Of a stretch of 18,126 nucleotides of DNA, positions 6,276 through 14,342 are shown one piece after another. A program made the position numbers and the translations under genes. Location: the NCBI GenBank assembly GCA_937893015.1, contig CALBJX010000088.1:1-18126 (forward strand), in the 5' to 3' direction. Under the pieces are notes generated by a model. It was given only the letters and a program-made list of their open reading frames with translations, made no database searches and had not been told where the DNA came from. The DNA comes from an uncultured Verrucomicrobiales bacterium. GTDB taxonomy: Bacteria; Verrucomicrobiota; Verrucomicrobiia; Verrucomicrobiales; Akkermansiaceae. Within the stretch, counting starts at the first letter, position 1. Each line of letters begins with the position of its first letter.

Positions 6276-7187
6276 TCATCGTTCTCCTTCCGCCCAGTCG
6301 CGGATGACGATGAGGGCGGAGCGACCGAGCACGGTGTCGGGGGCGAGCTCGTGCATGCGGCGGGCATAGCGCACCATGAGGTCGGAGCGGCTCTTGCCCG
6401 TGGTGCGGTGGATGTGGCCGATGGTGTAGGCGCAGGCGCGCTGCTTCTGGTTGACGGTGAGCAGCGGGTCGGCAAGGAAGCCGTCCGTGCGGGCGCAGAC
6501 ATCCTCTAGGGAGAGGGTTTTCTTCTCCTCATCGGTGAGGCCGCCGTTGTCGAAGTTGAACGCCCACAGCGCACGGGAGGTGTCCTCGGGGTCAGCGGCT
6601 TTGATTTGGTCGCGGAGGTCGGGGAGGGGCGTAACGCCCTCCACACGCGCGGATTCGAGCAGTTTGAGGGCTTTCGCTTCGCCTGTAAGCTCGGCGGCCT
6701 GTGCCACGAGGGCATCACGCTGATGCAGGGCGGCAAGGCGGTCGGCAATGAGCTTGGCGACCGCCTCGGGCGCGGTGTCATCCATCAGCTCCGCGCCGCA
6801 GAGCAGGGAGTAGCGGCGGTTGGCGGCATCAAAGAACAGAAGCGCGGGGTAGGAGGCATTCGAGCCGTCATCGGGCAGGGAGAGGGCACCGAGCTGCGCC
6901 TTCACCTGCGCCTCCTGCTCCTCCGTGGGGTTTTCGAGCATGGGGGCGAGCATGAGGGCGGCGTTGCCCGCGGCTTCCTGCACGGCGGGGTGGGCGATGA
7001 GTGCGCGGCAAAGAGCTTCGCCGTGCACATCCCAATCCTTGCCGTAGACAAACACGATGCAGCCGTCCGCCGAAGGCGCGGCAGCAACGGCATCAGCATT
7101 TTCCACAATGGTGGCAGCGGCGGCAGAAGTGCCGCAGTGAGCGAAGGAAAGGCTCAGCGCAGCGGTGAGAGAAAGAAGTTTTTTCAT
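6276..7187 (-). CDS. Secreted protein with possible thioredoxin-like fold, unknown function
   Basis: A 303-residue product with a Sec signal peptide (MKKLLSLTAALSLSFA, cleavage probably near residues 21-25). Residues 42-130 show the alternating pattern of a thioredoxin fold: a strand CIVFVYG, a helix after KDWDVHGEALC, and a later strand YPALLFFDAANRRYSLL. There is no CxxC motif, so redox activity is unlikely; this fold assignment is inference. Residues 140-300 are helical and may be repeats of the TPR/HEAT sort. It begins 20 bp after the end of the 803-residue secreted protein gene and is probably its operon partner. The leader between them is C/T-rich with no Shine-Dalgarno site. Confidence 0.82.
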   Translation of the reverse strand: MKKLLSLTAALSLSFAHCGTSAAAATIVENADAVAAAPSADGCIVFVYGKDWDVHGEALCRALIAHPAVQEAAGNAALMLAPMLENPTEEQEAQVKAQLGALSLPDDGSNASYPALLFFDAANRRYSLLCGAELMDDTAPEAVAKLIADRLAALHQRDALVAQAAELTGEAKALKLLESARVEGVTPLPDLRDQIKAADPEDTSRALWAFNFDNGGLTDEEKKTLSLEDVCARTDGFLADPLLTVNQKQRACAYTIGHIHRTTGKSRSDLMVRYARRMHELAPDTVLGRSALIVIRDWAEGER

Positions 7188-7207
7188 TTGGGGAAAAGGG
7201 GTAAGAG

Positions 7208-9619
7208 TCAGGAGGCTTGTTTGCCGTACACGTAGATGCCGTTGAGGTGGAAGAACTCGGAAACATCCGTGTCGCGGATGATGCGGATGAACTTCGCCTT
7301 CGGGGACACATCGCTGAGGTCCGCGGTGATGATGCGGGAAGCGGGCTCGCCGAGGTTCGGGCCCACGTTGTGCCAGTCGTCCGCGTTGCCTGTTTCGGAG
7401 TACTGCACCTGCATGCCGAACACGCGGGGGAAGTTGACATTCTGCGGGGTGGCGACAATCACCACGCCCGTGACATAGCCCAGCTTCGGGAGCTCGACAC
7501 AGACCCACGGGCGCACCTCTCTGCCCGTGTGGAAGCTGCCGCCCGCGGGGGTGAGCAGGGCGGGGTGCGCGGCGGGTTTGTCGTAGCCGCAGGTGGAAGA
7601 AGTGGTCACCATGCCGCCCGCCGACAGCAGCTTGCCGGGCAGGGTCGGCACCTCGGCCACCATCTCGACATCGGGGTCGGGGCGGGGGCCGATCATGGCG
7701 GCGAGCTTGCCGTAGGTGGCGGCATCGTGCATCTTGGCGGCGGCGGTGAGTGCCGTGGCAATCAGCTTGTTTTTGACCTCTTCGGCATTGCCCTCCGTCT
7801 TGCTGAGCACATCGGTCATCACGGCGAGCATGGTGCGCTGCCCTTCGGGCGACATCCGCTCGCTGCGGCCATTGCCCCAGCTGAGGATGACGGGGGCGTA
7901 TTTCTCATCGTTGATGACGGCACCCAGAGCCGTGCGGTACACGGAGAGGATGGCCTTCTCTTCCTCCGCCTTCTGCGCCATGTACTCGACCTGCGCGTTG
8001 AGCAGGTCCTCCATCTTCCAGCGGTCGGGGCCCATGTCGCGCACGCTCGACCAGAAGACGGCGGCGGGCTCATGCTTCGGCGCAGCTTGGCGCATGGCGG
8101 GGTAAATGTGCTTGATGAGCAGCTCGGCGGCGAGCTCGGGCCATTCGGGAGCGAGGGCGCGGCAGACACCCTTTTCTAACACTGTCCATTGGTCGGCAGG
8201 GGCGGCCGTGCGTTCCAGCAGTGCCGCGCGCTCACGCCACGCGATGTAATCCGACGGGTTCGTGCTTGTGCTCCGGGCGGCGAACTCGCGGGCATTCTTG
8301 GTGTTGCCGAGGCTCTCGTGCAACGCGGCGACCATGCGGAACCAAATGCCGAGCTGTGAGCCATGCTCATCGGGGTTGAGATACAGCTTGTCCGCCAGAT
8401 GCAGGGAGGAGAATTTGTAGTTGTCGCGGAAGGGTTGCCAGTGCAGGCCGCGGTCCCAGTCCAGCGAGTAGGCGGGCGTCCATTTGCCGTTCACCAGCAC
8501 GATGAAGGAGCAGTGGCCGGGCTCGCCCGCGGTGAGGGCGGGCACGCCGTTGGCACAAGCGGCGGAGGCCCCGAAGTGCGACAGGCTGCCGCAGACACCG
8601 CCCACTTCCTTGGTGAAGCGGTGGTGGTTTTCATCGTACATGCCCGCGAAAGCGGTGTAATAGTCCTCGCCGTGCACGCTGTCGCCGTACACGTTATCGA
8701 GCACATAGCCGCAACGCCAGCAGGCACCCGTGTAGCGTTGCTCGGGCAGATGCACGTTTTTCAGGCACCATTCCTGGCTTTCCTCGTAGCCCGAGCTGTG
8801 GTTGCCCTTCCAGCCGCAGACGACGCGGCGGTGGAAGAAGGGGAGCGTTTTAAAGGAAGCATTCAGCTCGCCCGCCTTCGCATGGCGGATGAGGAAGGCG
8901 GCACGGGCCAGCGCACGGTCGTAGTTCCAGCCGTAGCGGCCGTATTCCAGCGCGGTGGCGGTGATGGTGTCGCGCTCCCAGCCTTTTTCGGCGCTGAGCA
9001 CGCCCATGCCGAGCATGAGGTCCAGCACGCGGGCGGGCATGATGCACTCACCCGTGAACAGGATTTGGTGCAGCCACTCGGGGTCGCTCGTCAGGCGGGT
9101 GATGAGCTCCGCGCCGCCCTCCTGCTCCAACACGCCCGCAAAGGAGAGCGGGCGGGAGAGGTCGCGGCGCAGCTCCGCCATGGCTTTGTCGAGCTTGGCA
9201 AGGCGAAAACGGGTGCTCTCGGCATCCGCGCCGCTCTGCTCCGCCAGCTTCTCGGTAAGTTCTTGATGTTGGCGTTCCTTGTCCGCCAGTTCGCGCTCCT
9301 TGTCCTCCTTGAACTTGGCGTAGTCCGCCGCGGCGGTCACATCGGTGTGCGCGAGCTGCCATTGCATCAGGAGCTGCATGGCCGTGGCATCACCGCCCGC
9401 CGGCTTGAAACGCATGGATTCCGGGTGCAGCGTCAGACTCCCCAGCGCCTGCCCGAGCTTCTGCTGCACGGCGGCGGTGTCCGCCCAATCCTCTGCGCTC
9501 AGCGTGGGCATCGCCTGCGCGACCTTCTGAGCGGCGACAGGCGGTTTCACGCCCGCTGCGCCCGCGAGCGGGCACCCCATCAGCCCGCCGACCAAAATCC
9601 AAGAGAAGAGATGTTTCAT
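7208..9619 (-). CDS. Secreted transglutaminase-like protein with C-terminal F5/8 type C (discoidin) domain
   Basis: An 803-residue product. Residues 1-23 form a signal peptide (the MKHLF start at 9619 is chosen; an ATG eight codons earlier would spoil it and overlap a TATAT-rich promoter-like stretch). A charged coiled coil spans about 100-150. Residues 340-390 look like a transglutaminase core: Cys343 in GGVCGSLSHFG, His369 in GEPGHCSFIVLVNGKW, and Asp386 or Asp388 in YSLDWD would be the triad. Residues about 665-800 resemble an F5/8 type C domain (EVRPWVCVELPK, TGVVIVATP, HLNGIYVYG), which in secreted bacterial proteins often binds carbohydrate. The middle is helical. The role is probably in the envelope or outside the cell; substrate unknown. 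The thioredoxin-like gene follows. Confidence 0.8.
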   Translation of the reverse strand: MKHLFSWILVGGLMGCPLAGAAGVKPPVAAQKVAQAMPTLSAEDWADTAAVQQKLGQALGSLTLHPESMRFKPAGGDATAMQLLMQWQLAHTDVTAAADYAKFKEDKERELADKERQHQELTEKLAEQSGADAESTRFRLAKLDKAMAELRRDLSRPLSFAGVLEQEGGAELITRLTSDPEWLHQILFTGECIMPARVLDLMLGMGVLSAEKGWERDTITATALEYGRYGWNYDRALARAAFLIRHAKAGELNASFKTLPFFHRRVVCGWKGNHSSGYEESQEWCLKNVHLPEQRYTGACWRCGYVLDNVYGDSVHGEDYYTAFAGMYDENHHRFTKEVGGVCGSLSHFGASAACANGVPALTAGEPGHCSFIVLVNGKWTPAYSLDWDRGLHWQPFRDNYKFSSLHLADKLYLNPDEHGSQLGIWFRMVAALHESLGNTKNAREFAARSTSTNPSDYIAWRERAALLERTAAPADQWTVLEKGVCRALAPEWPELAAELLIKHIYPAMRQAAPKHEPAAVFWSSVRDMGPDRWKMEDLLNAQVEYMAQKAEEEKAILSVYRTALGAVINDEKYAPVILSWGNGRSERMSPEGQRTMLAVMTDVLSKTEGNAEEVKNKLIATALTAAAKMHDAATYGKLAAMIGPRPDPDVEMVAEVPTLPGKLLSAGGMVTTSSTCGYDKPAAHPALLTPAGGSFHTGREVRPWVCVELPKLGYVTGVVIVATPQNVNFPRVFGMQVQYSETGNADDWHNVGPNLGEPASRIITADLSDVSPKAKFIRIIRDTDVSEFFHLNGIYVYGKQAS

Positions 9620-9767
9620 GGTGCCAAGATATAAAGTTTTCACCGCCGCTCACCTTAACACGTCAGCCCCTACTCTGCAATATTAAAGAAAGGGATTTGT
9701 GCGCGGAGCGGAAAGAAACAAAGGCTCGATACCGGACGCGAGGTGAAAACCGCTCGGGGCTCGGGGA

Positions 9768-11795
9768 TTACTCCGCCACGTCGGCGGCTTCAATGAGGGT
9801 GAGGGTTTCCTTGTCGGCGTTCGGGGTGCCGAAGAGGCGACAGGCTTGGCGGCTGATGACGGATTCGAAGTAGTTGCGTACCTCGCGGGCATTGGCGAAA
9901 TTCGCGTCTCGGCGGTCATATATCTCGCGCAGATGTTGCGCGGCGAGTCGCTCGGCTTCGGGGGTGAGCACGTAATCGTTCCTGCGGCAGAAACGGCGGA
10001 AGATGTCGAGGAGTTCCTGCGCGTTGTAGTCCGCAAAGTGCAGGTACTTGTTGAAGCGGGATTTGAGACCGGGGTTGGAATGGATAAAACGTTCCATGGG
10101 TTCCGTGTAGCCCGCCACGATGACGATGAGCTCGTCGCGGTAATCCTCCATAGCTTTCAGGAGGGTGTCGATGGCTTCCTGCCCGTAGTCGTTGCCGCTG
10201 CCGCCCTGCGGGGCGAGGGTGTAGGCCTCGTCGATGAAGAGGATGCCGCCGCGCGCTTTGGCGATGACTTCCTGCACCTTGAGCGCCGTCTGCCCCACAT
10301 AGCCGCCGACCAGCCCGGAGCGGTCAACCTCCGTCAGCTTGTCCTCCTTCAGGAGGCCGAGGCGGTAGTAGAGCGAGGCGAGCAGACGGGCAACGGTTGT
10401 CTTGCCCGTGCCGGGATTACCGCTGAACACAAGGTGATTGGAGAGCGTGAGCGGTTGCAATCCCCGCTTCACACGCTGTTTCTGCATCTCCTGCAGGTGG
10501 ACGAGCGTGCGCACCTCCTCTTTCACGGCCTCCAAGCCCGTGAGGGAGTCCAGCTCCTCCAGCAGGGTCGCCAAGGGTCCCGAAAGACGGCGGGTGCGGG
10601 GGGCTTGCCGGGTCGAGGAGCGTGTTTCAATCGGCTGCGAAGTCGCGCTCGTGTACTCGAGTTGCGGGAAGTGCTTGTCGTAGTAATACAGCTCCATCCG
10701 CCGGACGGCGTCCAGATAGCTATCCGCCTCCTCATCCGAGATGTACCCCTTCGCCCCGATGTAAGCTCGCCCGATGTCCGCGCAGAGTTGCAGAAAGTAT
10801 CGACCCATGAGGTCGGATCCGAACACCGACATGCAGGCAATCTTCGTCACCTCTTCCTCGAACGCCGACAAAAAGCCCCCGCCGTCGGCGTTGGCTTCCT
10901 TCAGCTTCAGGAACTGCCTGTCCATGCCGATGAACAAATCCAGCACGGCGGGGAAAGAACGCTCGAAGAGCCTGCGGCGGCGAATCTCCTCCGCACGCCA
11001 ATCTAACGAAAAGGTGTTCTCCTGCAGACCCAGCAGGCGGTTGAGGAGCACGGCCTCCCAAGGCTTCACCGCGCCGTCCGCCGCCGCCAGCAGGCAGAGG
11101 AAATCGCGCAAGCCGCGGAAAAAGAGCTCCTGCGGCGTGCCTTCTTCCTCCGTTTTGACATTCCATCGGATGGTGCTCATGGCGGCCGCCGTCTCCTGAA
11201 GCTTTGTCGCCACCTGCGTGATGCTTGGGGTATCGAGCACCTGCGCCTGAGCCTCCTGCGCGTCCTCCGCCGTGCGGGAGGGGAGGGCTTTGTCCTCCCA
11301 ACCGTGGGAGAGCTTGCGGTCTGCCGCGCGGGTCAGCATGACCAGATAGCCGTTGCGCACCGCGCGCTCGTTTTCATCCGCCTCGCCGTCCGCTGTGAGC
11401 ATCTGATAGCTCACGCTGTTCATGAGATCCACATACAGGCGGGTGGGATGGCTTCTGAAGTCGCAGATTTGCTCGGCCTGAAGCAGCACTTGGTAGGAAT
11501 ACGGCGGGCGGCTCAGATAACTGCTGTCAGCGATGCCCTGCTCCTCCATGTAGGTTTTCCACGCCTCCTCCGAGAGGTCATAGCCGAAGAGCGCGGCAAT
11601 CTGCGTGCGCTCCCGCACGGAGATTTCACCATCCGCCGCCGCAATGCAGAGGAGGAAGCACATCGTATCCAGCATGAGCGCCTCGTGATAATCTTCCTCG
11701 ACATAGACGCCGGCCAGACGCAGGCAGTCCTCCAACGTTTCCGAGTAGGTCTTGATGAAGGCCAAAAGATCAGTATGGGAGAAGGGGGCGGACAT
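9768..11795 (-). CDS. TerB-like domains fused to a CbbX/SpoVK-type AAA+ ATPase
   Basis: A 675-residue cytoplasmic protein (no signal or membrane segment). The N-terminal half holds repeated TerB-like acidic helical motifs: AAADGEISVRER (52-63), TADGEADENERAVR (134-147), AAADGAVKPWEA (237-248). The C-terminal half is an AAA+ module of the CbbX/SpoVK/EccA type: Walker A GNPGTGKT (459-466), Walker B LFIDEA (519-524), sensor-1 region IVIVAGY (557-563), arginine finger region NPGLKSRF (574-581), sensor-2 region NAREVRNYFE (635-644). Such ATPases remodel protein complexes; the client here is unknown. There is no Rubisco or sporulation gene near it, so CbbX or SpoVK function should not be assumed. 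It appears to be a single-gene unit with its own promoter; I see no terminator in the 148-bp gap downstream. Confidence 0.85.
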   Translation of the reverse strand: MSAPFSHTDLLAFIKTYSETLEDCLRLAGVYVEEDYHEALMLDTMCFLLCIAAADGEISVRERTQIAALFGYDLSEEAWKTYMEEQGIADSSYLSRPPYSYQVLLQAEQICDFRSHPTRLYVDLMNSVSYQMLTADGEADENERAVRNGYLVMLTRAADRKLSHGWEDKALPSRTAEDAQEAQAQVLDTPSITQVATKLQETAAAMSTIRWNVKTEEEGTPQELFFRGLRDFLCLLAAADGAVKPWEAVLLNRLLGLQENTFSLDWRAEEIRRRRLFERSFPAVLDLFIGMDRQFLKLKEANADGGGFLSAFEEEVTKIACMSVFGSDLMGRYFLQLCADIGRAYIGAKGYISDEEADSYLDAVRRMELYYYDKHFPQLEYTSATSQPIETRSSTRQAPRTRRLSGPLATLLEELDSLTGLEAVKEEVRTLVHLQEMQKQRVKRGLQPLTLSNHLVFSGNPGTGKTTVARLLASLYYRLGLLKEDKLTEVDRSGLVGGYVGQTALKVQEVIAKARGGILFIDEAYTLAPQGGSGNDYGQEAIDTLLKAMEDYRDELIVIVAGYTEPMERFIHSNPGLKSRFNKYLHFADYNAQELLDIFRRFCRRNDYVLTPEAERLAAQHLREIYDRRDANFANAREVRNYFESVISRQACRLFGTPNADKETLTLIEAADVAE

Positions 11796-11822
11796 GGGAG
11801 ATGGGGGCTAGGGTACACCGCT

Positions 11823-11851
11823 ACTCTAACATACCCTCGCCTCCCTGACAA
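11823..11851 (-). promoter_or_regulatory. Putative promoter of the TerB/AAA+ gene
   Basis: On the minus strand TTGTCA (11851-11846), a 17-bp spacer and TAGAGT (11828-11823). The -10 box ends 27 nt before the ATG at 11795, so this gene would have a normal short leader, although no Shine-Dalgarno site is seen in it. Confidence 0.45.
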
Positions 11852-11886
11852 GCAAAAGCGCAGAGCGGAGCAGGCGACAGGATGAC

Positions 11887-11916
11887 AAAACGGCTCGGCG
11901 TTTCCGCCGAGCCGTT
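11887..11916 (-). terminator. Intrinsic terminator of the symporter gene
   Basis: A perfect 12-bp GC-rich stem (11889-11900 with 11905-11916, loop TTTC) lies 23 nt past the symporter stop codon. On the minus strand the stem ends in a TTTT run. Confidence 0.88.
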
Positions 11917-11939
11917 GAGAAAATACTGTTTTCCGGTGT

Positions 11940-14108
11940 TTACCAGAAGATGGCGTAGAGAGCGAGGGTGAGAATCACCACGATCACACCGAACACCTTC
12001 GCGCGGGCGGAGGGCTTGATTTCGATGATGCCCTTGTCCGTCAGCACCACGGCTTCACCGCCCTTGGCGATGTTGACGAGGGTGAGGATGAGACCGCAGA
12101 CGCAGACCGCGAGGAAGGAGACGGCCATGCGGTCAAGGAAGGCCCAGTCGGGCAGGATGACCCACTTGCAGGAGGCATAGGCCACCGCACCGAGCACGAT
12201 GCCGAGCCAGCCGAACACGCGCGGGCACTTCGGCACGAAGAAGCCGAAGAGGAACACCGCGAGCACGCCCGGGCTCAGGAAGCCCTGGAACTCCTGAATG
12301 AAGGTGAAGATGCCGCCGAAGGCGGGGTTGTCGAGGAAGGGCGCAATCGCCGTGGCAATGGCGGCGCAGACGAGCACGCCGATCTTGCCGACCGTCACGA
12401 GCTGTGTGGGGGAGGCGGGGGAGCCGCACACTTCCTTGGCCTTGCCGTAGATGTCCATGGTGAACAGCGTGGAGGCGGAGTTGAGCATGGAGGCCAGCGA
12501 GCTGACCACCGCGCCGAACAGAGCCGCGAGCACGAACCACGCCCAGCCTGTGCCGGGCAGCAGGCGCTTGAGCAGCGTGGCGAAGGCGGAGTCGTAGTGG
12601 TAGGCGGCCAGCGAGGACGTCACGATGAACTTGCCTTCATCGGTGCGGGCCGCGGCGGTTGCTTCACCTTCCATGGCCATGATGGCCTGAGCCACCTCGG
12701 CGCGCTCACCGACATTGGCGGCGGGGATGGCATCGAGCATGGCACCCTGTTCCGCCACCTTGGTGACATAGGAGGCCTTCGCCGCTTCGTCGGCCACGGC
12801 GACCTCGATGTTGTGCTTCACCATGTTCAGAGCCGCGGCGGAGGAATCCGTGCGGATGAGGCGGGAGGCGTTCAGGTTGTAGATGACAGCCTTGCCGGAG
12901 GCGGCGGCATCCGCATCGGCCTTGGTCACCACGGCGGCGGTGTTCTTATCAGCCAGCGAGGAGAGGTCGTCGCGGAAGAGGTTGTAGGCAAGGATGCCGG
13001 GGATAATCACCACGAAGGGGATGAGGAGCTTGAGGAAGGCGGCGAACACCACGCCGAGCTGGCCTTCTTCGAGACTCTTGGAGGCGAGGGTGCGCTGCAT
13101 GATGTACTGGTTGAGGCCCCAGTAGAAGAAGTTGGGAATCCAGAGGCCCAGCAGGTACACCGTCCAGGGCATCACGGGGTCGTTGGCAGGGCGAATCATG
13201 TGCAGCTTGCCGCCGATGCCGTTCACGGCAGCACCGCCGTCGCCGTCATTGAGCGTCCAGAGGCGGGAGAGACCGTCGCAGAAAGCAGAACCTGTGCTCT
13301 GCATGTGCTCCGCCGCGGCACCGGAGGAAACGGTCGCGGTGTCCATGAGTTTCTGGCCCGCCGTGGTAGCCATGTCCATGGAGCCGAGGGCCGTGAGGGC
13401 GAAGTACGCAACGACGCCGCCGCCCACGATGAGCGCGGCACCCCAGATGAGGTCCGTCCACGCGCAGGCCTTCAGACCGCCGACATAGACATACACCGTG
13501 GCGCAGGCCGCAATGATGAGGCAGCCCTGCCACACCTGCAGGCCGAAGTACACGGCCACGACATTCGCACCCGCGTAAATCACGGTGGCGGTGGGCACGC
13601 CCACGAGGATGAGGAGGTTGACGAGGGCCATCGTCACGCGGGAGACACCATTGTAGCGCTCCTCGAGGAACTGCGGGATGGTGAACACGCCGCGCTTGAG
13701 CAGCATGGGCAGGAAGGTGAAGGCCACAATCACCAGCACGATGGCGGCGAGCCATTCATAACCGGCAATGGCAAGGCCCAGCCAGTCGGCTGCCTGACCG
13801 CTCATGCCCACGAACTGCTCCGTGGAGATGTTGGCGGCGAGCAGGGAGAAGCCCACGAGCCACCAGCTCAGGCCGCGGCCCGCGAGGAAGTAATCCGCCG
13901 CGCCCTTTTCCTTCTTTTCTTCTTCGGTTTCCTTCGAGTCGCCGGACTTCCAGATACCGAGACCGATGACGCCGACAACGACGAGGCAGAACACCACCAT
14001 CTCCCACGGGGCGAGCGCACTCGCTTCCGCCGCAGCTTCGGTGGTCTCCTGAGCCATGGCCGTGCACAGCAGGGCCATGAGACCCGGGATGTACATGAGT
14101 TGTTTCAT
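11940..14108 (-). CDS. Sodium/galactose-type solute symporter (SSS family, vSGLT-like) with enlarged loop
   Basis: Inner-membrane Na+/sugar symporter of 722 residues, longer than the roughly 540 of vSGLT. A signal peptide (1-19, cut near AMA-QE) precedes the membrane core. Family marks: ADYFLAGR (71-78), NISTEQFVGMSG (93-104), FTIPQFLEERYN (142-153), GGLKACAWTDLIW (210-222), NFFYWGLNQYIMQRTLASKS (326-345). The residues that bind galactose in vSGLT appear conserved: Gln98, Glu118, Asn326, Lys360, Gln605, and the gate Tyr329; the vSGLT Ser91 position is Ala121. Much of the extra length is an Ala-rich soluble stretch at about 379-505. galK lies just upstream on the same strand, supporting galactose as substrate. 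No Shine-Dalgarno site is seen; a type 2 heptad element lies between galK and this gene. Confidence 0.92.
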   Translation of the reverse strand: MKQLMYIPGLMALLCTAMAQETTEAAAEASALAPWEMVVFCLVVVGVIGLGIWKSGDSKETEEEKKEKGAADYFLAGRGLSWWLVGFSLLAANISTEQFVGMSGQAADWLGLAIAGYEWLAAIVLVIVAFTFLPMLLKRGVFTIPQFLEERYNGVSRVTMALVNLLILVGVPTATVIYAGANVVAVYFGLQVWQGCLIIAACATVYVYVGGLKACAWTDLIWGAALIVGGGVVAYFALTALGSMDMATTAGQKLMDTATVSSGAAAEHMQSTGSAFCDGLSRLWTLNDGDGGAAVNGIGGKLHMIRPANDPVMPWTVYLLGLWIPNFFYWGLNQYIMQRTLASKSLEEGQLGVVFAAFLKLLIPFVVIIPGILAYNLFRDDLSSLADKNTAAVVTKADADAAASGKAVIYNLNASRLIRTDSSAAALNMVKHNIEVAVADEAAKASYVTKVAEQGAMLDAIPAANVGERAEVAQAIMAMEGEATAAARTDEGKFIVTSSLAAYHYDSAFATLLKRLLPGTGWAWFVLAALFGAVVSSLASMLNSASTLFTMDIYGKAKEVCGSPASPTQLVTVGKIGVLVCAAIATAIAPFLDNPAFGGIFTFIQEFQGFLSPGVLAVFLFGFFVPKCPRVFGWLGIVLGAVAYASCKWVILPDWAFLDRMAVSFLAVCVCGLILTLVNIAKGGEAVVLTDKGIIEIKPSARAKVFGVIVVILTLALYAIFW

Positions 14109-14139
14109 GGTTTCAGTTGTTTATTTTGTTGGAGACTTG

Positions 14140-14323
14140 CTGATATGTGATAAGAAATATGTGATTTTTGATTTGTGATTGAGGAAGTTTGTGCGGCTAT
14201 CGCCGCAGGTGTAATCAACCTTGTCTGACGTGCCGTCAGACAAGGTTTTTTCCTTTCGAGCGACAGCGAGACTCTCTTTCCAAATCAAAAATCTCAAATC
14301 ATATATTTCTTATCACAAATCGA
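14140..14323. repeat. Complete type 2 heptad element between galK and the symporter
   Basis: Six 7-bp units at 14140-14181 (including GTGATAA, GAAATAT, GTGATTT, TTGATTT) face six units at 14282-14323 that read, on the other strand, GTGATAA, GAAATAT, ATGATTT, GAGATTT, TTGATTT. Inside are a GC stem-loop (GCGGC-TATC-GCCGC, 14193-14206), a 13-bp perfect hairpin with T-run (14217-14251) and a CGAGCGACAGCGAG motif. This order of parts (arm, GC hairpin, large hairpin, GCGAG-rich motif, facing arm) equals that of the type 1 element at 2412-2607 although the heptads are unrelated. It fills most of the 234-bp gap. Confidence 0.8.
14217..14251 (+). terminator. Plus-strand intrinsic terminator inside the type 2 element
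   Basis: A 13-bp perfect stem (14217-14229 with 14235-14247) is followed on the plus strand by a run of T residues to 14251. On the minus strand the tail is not T-rich. Both neighbouring genes are on the minus strand, so the orientation does not serve them as an ordinary terminator; it belongs to the repeat. Confidence 0.7.
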
Positions 14324-14342
14324 CATATTCTCATTTTTAGAT

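Noticed and set aside
8363..9634. Plus-strand open frame opposite the transglutaminase-like gene
   Set aside because: Low-complexity antisense shadow (Val/Gly/Ala/His-rich), no start context, and the opposite strand has a signal peptide and domains.
12597..14150. Long plus-strand open frame of more than 500 codons opposite the symporter
   Set aside because: Translation is His/Gly/Glu-rich with no domain, exactly antisense to a recognised symporter; GC-rich third positions keep antisense frames open.
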